64,000 bases of DNA from Rhodoferax sp. AJA081-3 (GTDB lineage Bacteria; Pseudomonadota; Gammaproteobacteria; Burkholderiales; Burkholderiaceae_C): NCBI RefSeq assembly GCF_017798165.1, contig NZ_CP059068.1, positions 1,302,001-1,366,000 on the forward strand, in the 5' to 3' direction. Below the pieces are notes generated by a model. It saw nothing but the letters and a program-made list of their open reading frames with translations, was not told the DNA's origin and ran no database searches. The position numbers and the translations under genes are program-made. Shown one piece after another: positions 25,362-34,685 of the stretch. Every line of letters begins with the position of its first letter. The stretch's first letter is position 1.

Positions 25362-27599
25362 TCAAGCCTCGGCGCGCACACGCAACAGGCGCAGCCCATT
25401 TCCCACCACCAGCAGGCTGGCACCCACATCGGCAAACACCGCCATCCACATGGTGCCCGTGCCAAGCAGTGTCAGCACCAGAAACACGGCCTTGATGCCC
25501 AGCGCCAGAGCTATGTTTTGCACCAGCACCGCATGGGTGTGGCGGGACAGGCGCACAAAACGCGGCAGCTTGCGCAGGTCGTCGTCCATCAGCGCCACGT
25601 CGGCCGTTTCGATTGCAGTGCCGGTGCCAGCGGCCCCCATCGCAAAACCGATGTCGGAGCGCGCCAACGCAGGTGCGTCGTTGATGCCGTCACCCACCAT
25701 GCCTACAACTCTCTTTGCACCGCCCACACCCATTTTGGCCTCGATGGCCTTGAGTTTGTCGTCGGGCAACAGGTCACCATGCGCTTCGTCCATGCCCACC
25801 TGCGCGGCAATGGCGTCTGCGGTGTGGGCGTTGTCGCCGGTCAGCATGAGGGTCTGGATGCCCAGTGCGTGTAATTCAGCAATGGCCTGGCGACTGCTGT
25901 CCTTGACCGTGTCGGCCACGGCAAACAAGGCGTGCACCTTGTGTTCGTCGGCCAACAGGATGACGGTTTTTCCTTGTTGTTCCAGCGCCGACAACTGCGC
26001 CTCCAGCGCGTCGGAGCAACGGCCTTGTTCATGGATCAGGCGGTGGTTGCCCAGGTAGAACAAGGTGTCGTCGATGCGGCCTTGGGTGCCACGGCCTGGC
26101 AAGGCCTCAAAGCCGTCCACATCTCGAAGCGCAACAGCATCCGCTTGCGCAGCCTGCGCCACGGCACGCGACACCGGATGGTCGGAGCGGCTGGCCAGGC
26201 TGGCGGCCAGGCTACGCGCCTGCACCGCATCACCACCGTTCAGTACCGCAAAGTCGGTTTGTACGGGCTTGCCGTGGGTGATGGTGCCGGTCTTGTCCAA
26301 CGCCAGCCATGTGAGCTTGCGCCCTTCTTCCAGGTAGACGCCGCCTTTGATCAAAATGCCCTGTCGCGCCGCCGCGGCCAGACCGCTGACGATGGTGACC
26401 GGCGTGGAGATCACCAGCGCACACGGGCAGGCAATCACCAACAACACCAGCGCCTTGTAGATCCAGTCAAACCAGGCACCACCCATCAGCAAAGGCGGCA
26501 AGATGGCGACGACCAGCGCAATCGCAAACACCACCGGCGTATAGATTTTGGCGAACTGGTCCACAAAACGCTGCGTGGGTGCGCGCGCACCCTGGGCCTC
26601 TTCCACCGCGTGGATGATGCGGGCCAGCGTGCTGTTGTTCGCCACGGCGGTTACCGTGTATTCAAACGAGCCAGACGTGTTGACCGTGCCAGCGAACACC
26701 GGGTCGCCCTCGGCCTTTTCCACCGGCAGGCTTTCGCCCGTGATGGGTGCCTGGTTGATGGCCGAGCGGCCGCTGAGGATGGTGCCGTCCAGCGCGATAC
26801 GTTCACCGGGTTTGATGCGCACCCGCGCTCCCACTGCCACCAGTTTGGCATCCACATCGGCCCACGTGCCGTTGGCCTGCATCACCGTGGCGCGCTCGGG
26901 GGTCAGCTGCATCAGCCCTTGGATGGCGTTGCGGGCACGGTCCAGCGACTGGGCTTCGATCAGCTCGGCAATGGTGAACAGCACCATGACCATCGCCGCC
27001 TCGGGCCACTGGCCCAAAAACAGCGCACCGGTCACGGCAATACTCATCAACGCGTTGATGTTGAGATTGCCGTTGCGGATGGCAATCCAGCCTTTCTTGT
27101 AGGTGGTCAAGCCGCACGCCAACACGGCAACCAATGCCAGTGCGGCAGCCACCCATGTGGGCAGGCCAAACCAGTGAGCGGCTTCAGAGCCTGCGGCTGC
27201 CACACCGGCCAGTGCCAACGGCCACCAGGGTTTGTGGTGTTCGGCAGCGGGCGCCTCCTTCGTCGATGCTGCACTGGTTACTTCGGGCGTAAAACCCAAC
27301 GACCGCACGGCCGCCAGAATCGGCTCCAGGGCCAATGGCGCATGGCGCACGGTCAGCACACGCTGCATCAGGTTGAACTCCAGACCCGCCACACCCGCCA
27401 TGCCACCCAGTTTCTTGCGCAGCAGGCCTTCTTCTGTGGGGCAATCCATTTGCAGGATGCGGATGGCGGTTTGTACGTTGCCGTCCTGCGCCACAGGCGG
27501 TGGCGCTTCGGGCGGCACCCGCACCGGGTTTGCGGCTACAGGCGGGTGGTCATGGCCGCAACAAGGGGCATGGGGCGGAAGTGGATGTTGGGCTGGCAT
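25362..27599 (-). CDS. zntA: Zn/Cd/Pb-translocating P1B-type ATPase
   Basis: A 745-residue metal pump. The N-terminus is Cys/His-rich (PCCGHDHPP), then comes one HMA domain with the binding motif MDCPTEE. The transport region holds the CPC motif (IACPCALV). Catalytic motifs are TGES, the phosphorylated Asp in DKTGTITHG, SDHPVS and GDGINDAPAL. MDCPTEE plus CPC and the divergent CadR/PbrR regulator indicate Zn(II)/Cd(II)/Pb(II) rather than copper. A MerR-type promoter 27 bp upstream drives it. The symbol is for the family; cadA or pbrA would be equally fair. Confidence 0.9.
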   Translation of the reverse strand: MPAQHPLPPHAPCCGHDHPPVAANPVRVPPEAPPPVAQDGNVQTAIRILQMDCPTEEGLLRKKLGGMAGVAGLEFNLMQRVLTVRHAPLALEPILAAVRSLGFTPEVTSAASTKEAPAAEHHKPWWPLALAGVAAAGSEAAHWFGLPTWVAAALALVAVLACGLTTYKKGWIAIRNGNLNINALMSIAVTGALFLGQWPEAAMVMVLFTIAELIEAQSLDRARNAIQGLMQLTPERATVMQANGTWADVDAKLVAVGARVRIKPGERIALDGTILSGRSAINQAPITGESLPVEKAEGDPVFAGTVNTSGSFEYTVTAVANNSTLARIIHAVEEAQGARAPTQRFVDQFAKIYTPVVFAIALVVAILPPLLMGGAWFDWIYKALVLLVIACPCALVISTPVTIVSGLAAAARQGILIKGGVYLEEGRKLTWLALDKTGTITHGKPVQTDFAVLNGGDAVQARSLAASLASRSDHPVSRAVAQAAQADAVALRDVDGFEALPGRGTQGRIDDTLFYLGNHRLIHEQGRCSDALEAQLSALEQQGKTVILLADEHKVHALFAVADTVKDSSRQAIAELHALGIQTLMLTGDNAHTADAIAAQVGMDEAHGDLLPDDKLKAIEAKMGVGGAKRVVGMVGDGINDAPALARSDIGFAMGAAGTGTAIETADVALMDDDLRKLPRFVRLSRHTHAVLVQNIALALGIKAVFLVLTLLGTGTMWMAVFADVGASLLVVGNGLRLLRVRAEA

Positions 27600-27625
27600 A
27601 GGGTTTCCGTTAACAGATTCAGCCT

Positions 27626-27656
27626 ATTACACAAGCTGTAGTTACTATAGAGTCAA
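27626..27656 (-). promoter_or_regulatory. CadR/PbrR-type promoter of the P-type ATPase gene
   Basis: On the minus strand: -35 TTGACT, a 19-base spacer CTATAGTAACTACAGCTTG and -10 TGTAAT. The TTGACTCTATAGTAACTA core is very close to known PbrR/CadR operators. The regulator gene is divergent, 21 bp away. Confidence 0.88.
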
Positions 27657-27676
27657 GCTGTTTCTGGAGTTTTGTG

Positions 27677-28108
27677 ATGAAAATCGGTGAACTGGCACGC
27701 AACGCCCAATGCACGGTCGAGACGGTTCGTTATTACGAGAAGGCTGGCCTGCTGGCCGAACCCGCCCGCACCGAGGGCAATTTCCGCGTCTACGGGCCGG
27801 AGCACCTGGAGCGCTTGCGCCTGATCCGCAACTGCCGCGCGCTGGACATGAGCCACGAAGAAATCCACGCGCTGCTGAAGCTGGCCAACACGGCAGATGG
27901 GGACTGTGGTGCAGTCAATGCGGTGTTTGACCAGCACATGGCCCATGTGGACACCCGCATCCGCGAACTGACCCAGCTCAAACTACAACTCAGCAGCCTG
28001 CGCCAGCGCTGCAACAGCGGCACGTCGGTGGACGCCTGTGGCATTCTGCAGGGGCTGGCAGCCATGGAGACCGAACAGCAACCGGGGCGCCACACACATT
28101 TGGGTTAA
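27677..28108 (+). CDS. cadR: MerR-family regulator CadR/PbrR
   Basis: A 143-residue MerR protein. The helix-turn-helix has TVRYYEKAGLL and the dimerisation helix lies at residues 85-115. The metal-site cysteines are C77 (GDCGAV), C112 (RCNSG) and C121 (DACGIL), which match the C77/C112/C119 set of CadR and PbrR sensors of Cd(II) and Pb(II). It should activate the divergent P-type ATPase from the 19-bp-spacer promoter at 27626-27656. The ATG at 27677 is preferred over a GTG one codon upstream. Confidence 0.92.
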   Translation: MKIGELARNAQCTVETVRYYEKAGLLAEPARTEGNFRVYGPEHLERLRLIRNCRALDMSHEEIHALLKLANTADGDCGAVNAVFDQHMAHVDTRIRELTQLKLQLSSLRQRCNSGTSVDACGILQGLAAMETEQQPGRHTHLG

Positions 28109-28117
28109 CAAACGGTT

Positions 28118-28174
28118 ACTATAAAAACAATAGCGCATTAGGTATATTCCACGGGGGCTACAGGCCAGTTTTTT
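28118..28174 (+). repeat. Dispersed intergenic repeat, copy 4
   Basis: ACTATAAAAACAATAGCGC, spacer, then TATTCCACGGGGGCTACAGG and CCAGTTTTTT. It starts 9 bases after the cadR stop, in the same orientation. It is one of the best-preserved copies. Confidence 0.8.
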
Positions 28175-28237
28175 GCAAATCACTTGGTCCTGCGACCCAA
28201 CGCAGGCTACACTGTTTGTCCCACATCAGGAGTTCAA

Positions 28238-29044
28238 TTGCCCCCGGTCGCTCCCACTGCCAATGGTTATGTCTACACCCGCCTGCGCCGTCTGGGCCTG
28301 TCGGACGCGCTGGCTGCGCAGACGGCGCCCGGCGTAAAGGTGCAGGCATTTGAAGCGGGCAAAAAAATCTGGACCAAGGGCAGTGAGGTGCAGCACTGGC
28401 AGTACATCATGAATGGTCTGGTGTCGGCCTCCATCCCCACCACCAATTCCGAATCCACACCCATATCAATCTACGGCAAGGGCTCATGGTTTGGTGAGCA
28501 ATCCATCATCAACCGCAAGCCCAGTTTTGCGGACTATGTGTGCCTGACGCCAACCGAGGTGCTGCGCATGCCGGCTGCTACCTTTGACGCACTGTTTGGG
28601 CAAGAGCCCGAGTTCGCGCGTTATGTGGCCAAGCTTATGGCCTGGCGGGTGCAAAAAACATCCGAGACATTGACACTGATGAAGCTGGGCAACCCCTGCC
28701 TGCGCGTGGTGATGGGCCTGGCCCAGTTTGCCGAGGCACTGGCCTACCGCTCGGAGCGACCGCCCACCGTCGCCATGGGCGAAGGGGTAGAGATTCCGAT
28801 TGCGCAGAACACGCTGGCGTCGCTGTGTGGTGTGTCACGCACGCTGTTTTCGGAGTATGTGCAGCAGCTGGCGCAGAAGGAATGGCTCAAGCTGCACTAC
28901 GGCAAGCTGGAGATTTTGAACATTGCCACCTGGCTGCGTTTTGCGCGGCGCCAGCGTGAGGACAACGTGAACACCCTCAACCCCACCATCTCAGAACTAC
29001 TGGAAGTTCTTCGCGTCCTCGGTGAGATGAAGCCTGCGCAGTAG
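28238..29044 (+). CDS. Crp/Fnr-family transcriptional regulator
   Basis: A 268-residue regulator with an N-terminal cyclic-nucleotide-binding-type beta-roll (KKIWTKGSEVQHWQYIMNG, then GKGSWFGEQSII) and a C-terminal winged helix with the recognition region QNTLASLCGVSRTLFSEYVQQL. It lacks the N-terminal Cys cluster of FNR, so it is not an iron-sulfur sensor of that type. The start is probably the TTG at 28238: a CAGGAG site lies 6-11 bases upstream and no ATG is available before the domain. It converges on the EAL gene. The effector and regulon are unknown. Confidence 0.8.
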   Translation: MPPVAPTANGYVYTRLRRLGLSDALAAQTAPGVKVQAFEAGKKIWTKGSEVQHWQYIMNGLVSASIPTTNSESTPISIYGKGSWFGEQSIINRKPSFADYVCLTPTEVLRMPAATFDALFGQEPEFARYVAKLMAWRVQKTSETLTLMKLGNPCLRVVMGLAQFAEALAYRSERPPTVAMGEGVEIPIAQNTLASLCGVSRTLFSEYVQQLAQKEWLKLHYGKLEILNIATWLRFARRQREDNVNTLNPTISELLEVLRVLGEMKPAQ

Positions 29045-29065
29045 AGAACGCGTGAGGGGCTTTTC

Positions 29066-29917
29066 TTAAAACGCGACTTCGGTCAAAACACCGCGGGCGC
29101 GCAGGTTCAGGCTGGAGATAGGGTCTTGTGCCGGGCTGCCCAGAAAATAACCCTGCGCCAGATCGACACCCAGCTTGCGCAAGGCACGCAGCTCGGCCTC
29201 GGACTCTACCGATTTGGCCAGCAGCACACAATCGTGGTTCTGGGTCAGGCGCACCAGGCTGTGGAACATGGCGCTGTTTTCGGTCACCGTATCCACATTG
29301 CGGGTCCAGCGTGCGGCTACTTTGACAATGCTGGGCAGCAGCTTGGTCCACACCCGCATGCTGTTGTCCGACACCTTGAAGTCATCCAGCGCAATGGCCA
29401 TGCCCGCAGCGCGCAGCGGTTGCACGGCCTCCACCAGCGTGGTGATGCTGGGGATGCGGGTGTAGCCCGTGATGTCCAGCCCCATACGTTTGGGCTGCAG
29501 CTTGTGTTTGCGCAGCACTTGCAAGAGGGTGTCAGTGCCACCCGACTCGTGCAACTGCACCAGGGTGTAGGCGCTGATATTGACAAACAGCTGGCCCTTG
29601 GGCTGGTCGGCCAGAAAATGCTCAATCGCAAGCTCCAGACAACCCAGCTCAAACTGCTTCTGGAAGTGTTGCTCTTTGGCGGCCGCCAGCAGATCTTCGT
29701 ACGACCAGTCCCCCACGCTGCGGGGCGTGCGTATCAGGGCCTCGTGGCCCATCACCGAGCCGGTGCGCAGGTCAACCATGGGCTGGAACACGGTTGCCAG
29801 GGATCGGCTGTCCAACAACTCGCTCACCCGCGGCGCACCAGTGGCGTCAGGGTTCTGGCGGGCGCGCCACCAGTGTTGAATGTTTTGGGTCCAGAAACGC
29901 ACGGAGGAGGTTTTCAT
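29066..29917 (-). CDS. Degenerate EAL-domain protein
   Basis: A 283-residue protein, nearly all of it an EAL domain (cyclic-di-GMP phosphodiesterase fold). EAL itself is kept (GHEALIR), as is VNIS, but several catalytic sites differ. The expected E-x-T-E is GLDITGYT, DDFG is DDFKVS, and the A-E-G-V-E motif is AKSVES. Loss of these acidic residues suggests that it binds c-di-GMP or a partner rather than hydrolysing it. It lies 100 bp downstream of an apparently active GGDEF gene on the same strand and may be co-expressed. The ATG at 29917 is preceded by GGAGG. Confidence 0.82.
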   Translation of the reverse strand: MKTSSVRFWTQNIQHWWRARQNPDATGAPRVSELLDSRSLATVFQPMVDLRTGSVMGHEALIRTPRSVGDWSYEDLLAAAKEQHFQKQFELGCLELAIEHFLADQPKGQLFVNISAYTLVQLHESGGTDTLLQVLRKHKLQPKRMGLDITGYTRIPSITTLVEAVQPLRAAGMAIALDDFKVSDNSMRVWTKLLPSIVKVAARWTRNVDTVTENSAMFHSLVRLTQNHDCVLLAKSVESEAELRALRKLGVDLAQGYFLGSPAQDPISSLNLRARGVLTEVAF

Positions 29918-30017
29918 AAGGCAAACGGGGCAATGGGCTACTACAGGTGTATGTATTACAGACAATTCCCCCGTGGGCCGCAAACCCAACCGTCCAGCGC
30001 TGAACAATTCAGGGTAT

Positions 30018-30845
30018 TCACCGTGAAAAGGCAAACTCCGTCTGGTCCCGCTTGGCCCGGTACATGGCCATATCGGCCTGTTTGACCAGCGCATCCACTG
30101 TACCCCCATCCAGCGGGAAACAGGCAATACCCATGCTGATGCGGATGCTGATACGCCCCACGCTCAGGTGGCACGGGGCCTGCACACAGTCAATGATCTT
30201 CTGGGCCAGACTGGCGAGTGTGGGTGTGTCGTTTTCACCCATGACCAGGTACAAAAACTCGTCACCCCCCACGCGGGCAACGGTATCGTCCTCCCGGGTG
30301 TTTTCCCTGAGCCGGTCGGCCACCGTTTGCAGCAGCGCATCACCCACATCGTGGCCGTGGGTGTCGTTGACGGCCTTGAATCCATCCAGATCCATAAACA
30401 TCACGGCCAGTGTGAGGCCGAGCCGCTTGGCCTGCGCCAGCCCGTGTTCCAGCCTGTCGTTGAACAGGGAGCGATTGGCCAGGCCAGTCAACGCATCGTG
30501 CATGGCCGCATGGCGGGCCGTCAGCTCCTGCTCGGTGATTTCGGCCAGTTGCAGGTGCAAGTCCTGGCGTTCACTGACCTCCGCACCCAACGCCGCTGTC
30601 ACCTTGGCCAGCTTGCCCGATGCCTCCTGCACCTTCTCCTCCACCGCCTGGGTTTTACGCAAGGCCGACTTCAGGCTGCCGGAGGGGCTTCCTGGCCGAT
30701 TCTCCTGCTTCAGGGAGGTGTGGATGGTGGAAAGCTCGGCCGCACTTTCGTCCACCAGCACTTTGACATGCCGGGTTTGCCCCAGCACGTCGGTCAGAGA
30801 CTCGGTGGGCTCTGCGCCATTCGGCGGGTTGGAGTCTGCGATCAT
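30018..30845 (-). CDS. GGDEF-domain diguanylate cyclase
   Basis: A 275-residue protein. Residues 1-105 are hydrophilic and helical, probably coiled-coil (around EEKVQEASGKLAKVTAALGAE), with no membrane segment or recognisable sensor domain. Residues 112-275 are a GGDEF domain with DALTGLANR at its start, the metal-binding DLDGFKAVND, and an intact active-site RVGGDEF. It should make cyclic di-GMP in the cytoplasm. No RxxD inhibitory site is obvious directly before GGDEF. The degenerate EAL gene follows on the same strand. Confidence 0.87.
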   Translation of the reverse strand: MIADSNPPNGAEPTESLTDVLGQTRHVKVLVDESAAELSTIHTSLKQENRPGSPSGSLKSALRKTQAVEEKVQEASGKLAKVTAALGAEVSERQDLHLQLAEITEQELTARHAAMHDALTGLANRSLFNDRLEHGLAQAKRLGLTLAVMFMDLDGFKAVNDTHGHDVGDALLQTVADRLRENTREDDTVARVGGDEFLYLVMGENDTPTLASLAQKIIDCVQAPCHLSVGRISIRISMGIACFPLDGGTVDALVKQADMAMYRAKRDQTEFAFSR

Positions 30846-30929
30846 GGGCTGGCCTTATCTGCGGTAATACGCCGAGAGTAACGCCGCCAGAACGGGGCGT
30901 CTGTTCGCAAACACACGCTCGGGTGTGGC

Positions 30930-32918
30930 TCAACGCGTCAGTGCAGACAGCGCAGCAAAACCAATGGGCGCCTTGGCCTTCCAGGGCAGCACATAGGTAC
31001 GTTGGGCCAGGCCTTGGGCAATGCGCTGCATCTGTTTGTGCTCACCCTCCAGGCGGGCACGCAGCAAGGGGTCTTGTGTGCCCGCCGCGGCAATGCTTTT
31101 GTTGATGACCCAGGCAAAGGGTTCAATCTGGGCGCGGCGCAAATCCTCTTGCAGCGCCTGGGCCTGTGACACGGGAGTGGTCTCGGGCAATGTGACCAGA
31201 ATGATGCGGGTGTAGTCCGGGTCCTGCAGGCGCATCAACGGGGTCACCATGCGCCCGGCGGTATGCCCTTCCAACTCCCGCACCATCTGGCGATGGTAGG
31301 CGCCGGTGGCATCCATCAGCAACAACGAGTGGCCGGTCGGCGCGGTGTCCAGCACCACAAAGGCACTGCGCGCCTCGCTAACCACCTTGGAGAAAGCGTG
31401 GAACACGGCCACCTCTTCGGTGCAGGGCGAGCGCAGGTCTTCGAGCATCAGCGCGCGCTCGGGCTCACTCAGGCCCGCACCCTTGGTCGCCATGATTTTG
31501 TCCACATAACGCTGGGTTTCGGCGACAGGGTCGATACGGTCTACCCGCAAGCCTGGCACCGCGCCGTCCAGCGTTGCAGCCAGATGGGCTGCGGGGTCGG
31601 TCGTGCTCAGGTGCACTGTTTTGCCACGCTGCACCAGGCCAATGGCCACAGCAGCGGCGATGGTGGTCTTGCCCACACCGCCCTTGCCCATGACCATGAT
31701 GAGGCCATGTTCGGCCTGTGCCAGCGCGTCCACCAGGGCATCCAGGCCCTGACCCGCGGGCATGGCGGGGAGCGCCGTGGTCTGCATGCCCACCGCGTGT
31801 GCCGGGTCACTAGAAAGCAGTGCCCGCAGCGCCGCCAGCCCCACGGTGTCAAAGGCGCGCAGGGGCACACGGTCTTGCGGCAAGGCCAGCAGGTTTTGGG
31901 GCATGGCTTGTAGGGCCTGGGTGCCCAGCGTTTCTATGGCCGCGGCGATGGCATCGTCCGGGTCGCTGGCGTGGAAGACACCGTTGACCACCAGGCGCTG
32001 GTTGTGCAGACCCAAGGCAATCAACTCGTCCGATGTGCGCGACGCCTCGTTGATGGCGCCGGCTTCTGCACGGGTGACCAGGACCACGGTTGTTTGGGCG
32101 GGGTCACTCAGCGCACCCAGTGCAGCCTTGAAGCGCTCTTCCTGCATCTTCAAACCCGAATGGGGTCCCAAACAAGACGCGCCCCTGTCATTACCCGCCA
32201 GAAAACCGCTCCAGGCCTTGGGCAGGCTTAACAGGCGCAGCGTATGGCCCGTAGGCGCGGTATCAAACACGATATGGTCATACCGCTGGTCCGCATCGGA
32301 CAGCAGCGAGGCAAACTCGTCAAACGACGCAATCTCGGTGGTGCAGGCGCCCGACAGTTGCTCTCGCACGGTGGAGAGTTCGGCGTCGGTTGTCCCCTCC
32401 TCCATCTGCGCGACCACACGCTGGCGGTAAGACTCTGCGGCGGTGTTGGGGTCGATATTGAGTACCGACAGTCCGGCTACGTTGGGCACGGGCGTCGGCG
32501 TGTTCTTCAGTTCCACACCCAGCATCTCATCCAGGTTGGACGCCGCATCGGTGCTGACCAGCAAGACCTTTTTGCCCGCGTCCGCCAAGTGGATGGCCAC
32601 CGCGGTGGACAACGAGGTTTTGCCCACGCCGCCCTTGCCGGTGAAGAACAGGTGTCGGGTGGGGTGGCTCAGCAGGTCCAGGCGCTGGGTTCTAAGCCAG
32701 CTCTCTACTTTCTGGTGTGTAGGGATGCCGCCGCTATGCACCACCACGCCCCTCATCATCACAGCGGGTGTCGCGGTAATTCCGAGCCGGTGTATTTCGT
32801 CTCGGTCTTCGGTTTTGGTGATGCTGACAGCCACGCCCATATCAGTAGCTACCCGTTCAATCATGGCAACTGTGCTTTGACACTTTGCGCAGCCTGACCC
32901 TAAAACAACAAGTTCCAT
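30930..32918 (-). CDS. arsA: ArsA-type arsenite ATPase with N-terminal CxxC thioredoxin-fold domain
   Basis: A 662-residue fusion. Residues 1-78 form a small thioredoxin-3-type domain with GSGCAKC (C10, C13) and the cis-Pro loop ATPAV. Residues 88-662 are a double ArsA. It has two P-loops (GKGGVGKT at 94-101 and 411-418), two DTAPTGH motifs, and all three cysteines that form the As(III)/Sb(III) site in E. coli ArsA: C192 in SGACTTE, C249 in GASCLGP and C499 in RSPCTEE. ArsA energises the arsenite pump ArsB, yet no arsB or arsD gene is in the window. The ATG at 32918 is chosen for the GGAG site 7 bases upstream. Confidence 0.88.
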   Translation of the reverse strand: MELVVLGSGCAKCQSTVAMIERVATDMGVAVSITKTEDRDEIHRLGITATPAVMMRGVVVHSGGIPTHQKVESWLRTQRLDLLSHPTRHLFFTGKGGVGKTSLSTAVAIHLADAGKKVLLVSTDAASNLDEMLGVELKNTPTPVPNVAGLSVLNIDPNTAAESYRQRVVAQMEEGTTDAELSTVREQLSGACTTEIASFDEFASLLSDADQRYDHIVFDTAPTGHTLRLLSLPKAWSGFLAGNDRGASCLGPHSGLKMQEERFKAALGALSDPAQTTVVLVTRAEAGAINEASRTSDELIALGLHNQRLVVNGVFHASDPDDAIAAAIETLGTQALQAMPQNLLALPQDRVPLRAFDTVGLAALRALLSSDPAHAVGMQTTALPAMPAGQGLDALVDALAQAEHGLIMVMGKGGVGKTTIAAAVAIGLVQRGKTVHLSTTDPAAHLAATLDGAVPGLRVDRIDPVAETQRYVDKIMATKGAGLSEPERALMLEDLRSPCTEEVAVFHAFSKVVSEARSAFVVLDTAPTGHSLLLMDATGAYHRQMVRELEGHTAGRMVTPLMRLQDPDYTRIILVTLPETTPVSQAQALQEDLRRAQIEPFAWVINKSIAAAGTQDPLLRARLEGEHKQMQRIAQGLAQRTYVLPWKAKAPIGFAALSALTR

Positions 32919-33210
32919 ATTCATCTCCTCACGTCGAATGACAGCAGCCAATATGGCCCCATAGTTGCAGAAACACCCTTGTATGGCGGTACTCCAGCGC
33001 ACGTTATTTGGTAGGCGCCGCCAACTGGCTTTGCTGCACGACGGTATGCGAAGCCTGGCATGGGCGCTTTCAAAGCTGTTTCAGCATTTGCGCCAGCTTA
33101 GTAACCTTGGCTCGGTACATGGGTGCGATCAGGCAGTAGGTTGACCTGGGTCAAACATTTGGCGGCCTGCCGCGCAGTCTTTGCGCTGGATTGGCGGCAT
33201 CATTATGAAC
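32919..33210. other. Intergenic region upstream of the arsA fusion
   Basis: Together with the repeat copy at 33211-33266, this makes up a 374-base gap between the arsA start and the ATP-grasp stop. No convincing ORF, dyad or terminator was seen apart from the repeat; it presumably holds the arsA promoter. Confidence 0.5.
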
Positions 33211-33266
33211 AAAATGTGCCTCTAGCCCCCGTGAAATATAAGCTTATAGCTATCTATTTCATAGCA
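33211..33266 (-). repeat. Dispersed intergenic repeat, copy 5
   Basis: On the minus strand: GCTATGAAATAGATAGC, spacer, then TATATTTCACGGGGGCTAGA and GGCACATTTT. It follows the ATP-grasp gene stop (33293) by about 26 bases in the same orientation. Confidence 0.8.
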
Positions 33267-33292
33267 TATTTCATACACCACGCTTTCACGCT

Positions 33293-34672
33293 TTACTTCT
33301 TTTGCGCACAGGCACCATCGTCGCAGGAAGTCCGCGGGTGCTGCGCGCCTATCGCGGCCCCATCGGGCACCCACAGCACCGGCGCGAAGCCACCACCCTC
33401 CGTGCGGAAGTTGGTGGTCTGGCCGCTGTAGGTGCGGGCGGCCAGCAGTTGCACACGCCCAGCATAGGCATAGGCGCGCAGGTCAAACTTCAATTCGGTG
33501 GCAGAGTCACCCACCTGTATGGCGCGCAGCGGTGGCGGCACCAGCGCCTGGGCGATGTACTCGCCTTGCAGGATCTGCTCCCACACTTTTTTGGTGAGCT
33601 TGTCGCCCCGGTAAACCGCGCGGGCACCGAAGCCATCCAGCGGTTTGAAGAAGAAGTGCTTTCGTTGTTCCCAAAGCGCTGCGGCGTTGTCAGCATTCAC
33701 GCGCTCACAGGCGGGCACCGCGGACAGTAAGGTTTTCTGGTCAGCGTCCGAAACTCCCAAGGCCTGCAGTGCCACCGCCTGACCGAGCGTGACCAGATGT
33801 TGCTTGTTGGCGCGCAAAGCGTGTGCACGCGGATGCGGCGTCACCGCCACCACATCGTCGATGTACGCTTGCGCCAGCGCCGTATGGTCAGGTTCAGAGA
33901 GGTCAAAGTCGGTCAGGCGGTTGTAGACCAGATCCAGAGGTGTGTCTGTGGGTAGCGCGCCGCTGTACAGCACGCCGTCACGCAGTTGCAGGCTGGCCGG
34001 GTCGGTCACTACGGCCTGTATGCCGTGGCGCTGGAACAGCTCGGCAAACAGCGCGAACTCGGGCGCCAGGTACTGGCTTTGTGGCGCCGCATCCACGATG
34101 GCGACGGTGCGCAGGGGGCGTGATGCTTGCCCGCGGGACTGGTTGAACAGGTCCCACTCGGACTGGAACATGGCCACAAACTCTTCTTCCAGCGTGGCCA
34201 TGTCGCGGTAGCCGTTGAGCGCCTGGTTCATCAGCCCACAGCACACGGCTTGCGCGCGCAGCAACACGGCGTTGAGCATGGCGCCACCGGCGTTGGTGTT
34301 GATTTCAATGAGCTGCGGGCCTGTGGGCGTAATGTGAAAGTCGTAACCCATGAACACGCCCAGTGGGCCGCGGTCCACTTGCGCAATGGCGCTTGCTCCG
34401 GGCAGCACCTGATCTGCCCAGGTGGGCAGCGATAGTGTGCATTCAATGGCCGCCACCGCAGCCTGCACCGCTTCTATGGTGGCTTGTGCGGCAAACACAG
34501 CCGTGCTGGAAAACAGGTGCGGGTGGGTTTGCGCCAATGTGCTGGCTACATCGCGCAGGCCCGCATTGCGGCCAATCTCCTGGCGCAACTGGTCTGCGTC
34601 AAGTGTCTGGCAGCGGCAGCCGTGGTTGAGAGCATCCGCCAGCGCGGTGGGAGCAAGGTTTGGGGGATGCAT
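33293..34672 (-). CDS. Uncharacterised circularly permuted ATP-grasp protein
   Basis: A 459-residue protein with ATP-grasp motifs in permuted order. The metal-binding strand LIEINTNAGG (E123, N125, N127) comes first, and the nucleotide-binding lysine loop FFFKPLDGFGARAVY (K343) comes late, followed by KFDLRAYAYAG. This order is that of circularly permuted ATP-grasp ligases, which join amines to carboxylates. The tail ends in SCDDGACAQKK with two cysteines (C450, C455). It starts 13 bp after the CDF exporter gene and is probably the third gene of a VIT-CDF operon. The product is unknown; a peptide-like metal ligand is one possibility. Confidence 0.72.
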   Translation of the reverse strand: MHPPNLAPTALADALNHGCRCQTLDADQLRQEIGRNAGLRDVASTLAQTHPHLFSSTAVFAAQATIEAVQAAVAAIECTLSLPTWADQVLPGASAIAQVDRGPLGVFMGYDFHITPTGPQLIEINTNAGGAMLNAVLLRAQAVCCGLMNQALNGYRDMATLEEEFVAMFQSEWDLFNQSRGQASRPLRTVAIVDAAPQSQYLAPEFALFAELFQRHGIQAVVTDPASLQLRDGVLYSGALPTDTPLDLVYNRLTDFDLSEPDHTALAQAYIDDVVAVTPHPRAHALRANKQHLVTLGQAVALQALGVSDADQKTLLSAVPACERVNADNAAALWEQRKHFFFKPLDGFGARAVYRGDKLTKKVWEQILQGEYIAQALVPPPLRAIQVGDSATELKFDLRAYAYAGRVQLLAARTYSGQTTNFRTEGGGFAPVLWVPDGAAIGAQHPRTSCDDGACAQKK

Positions 34673-34685
34673 AACTTCTATGGAT

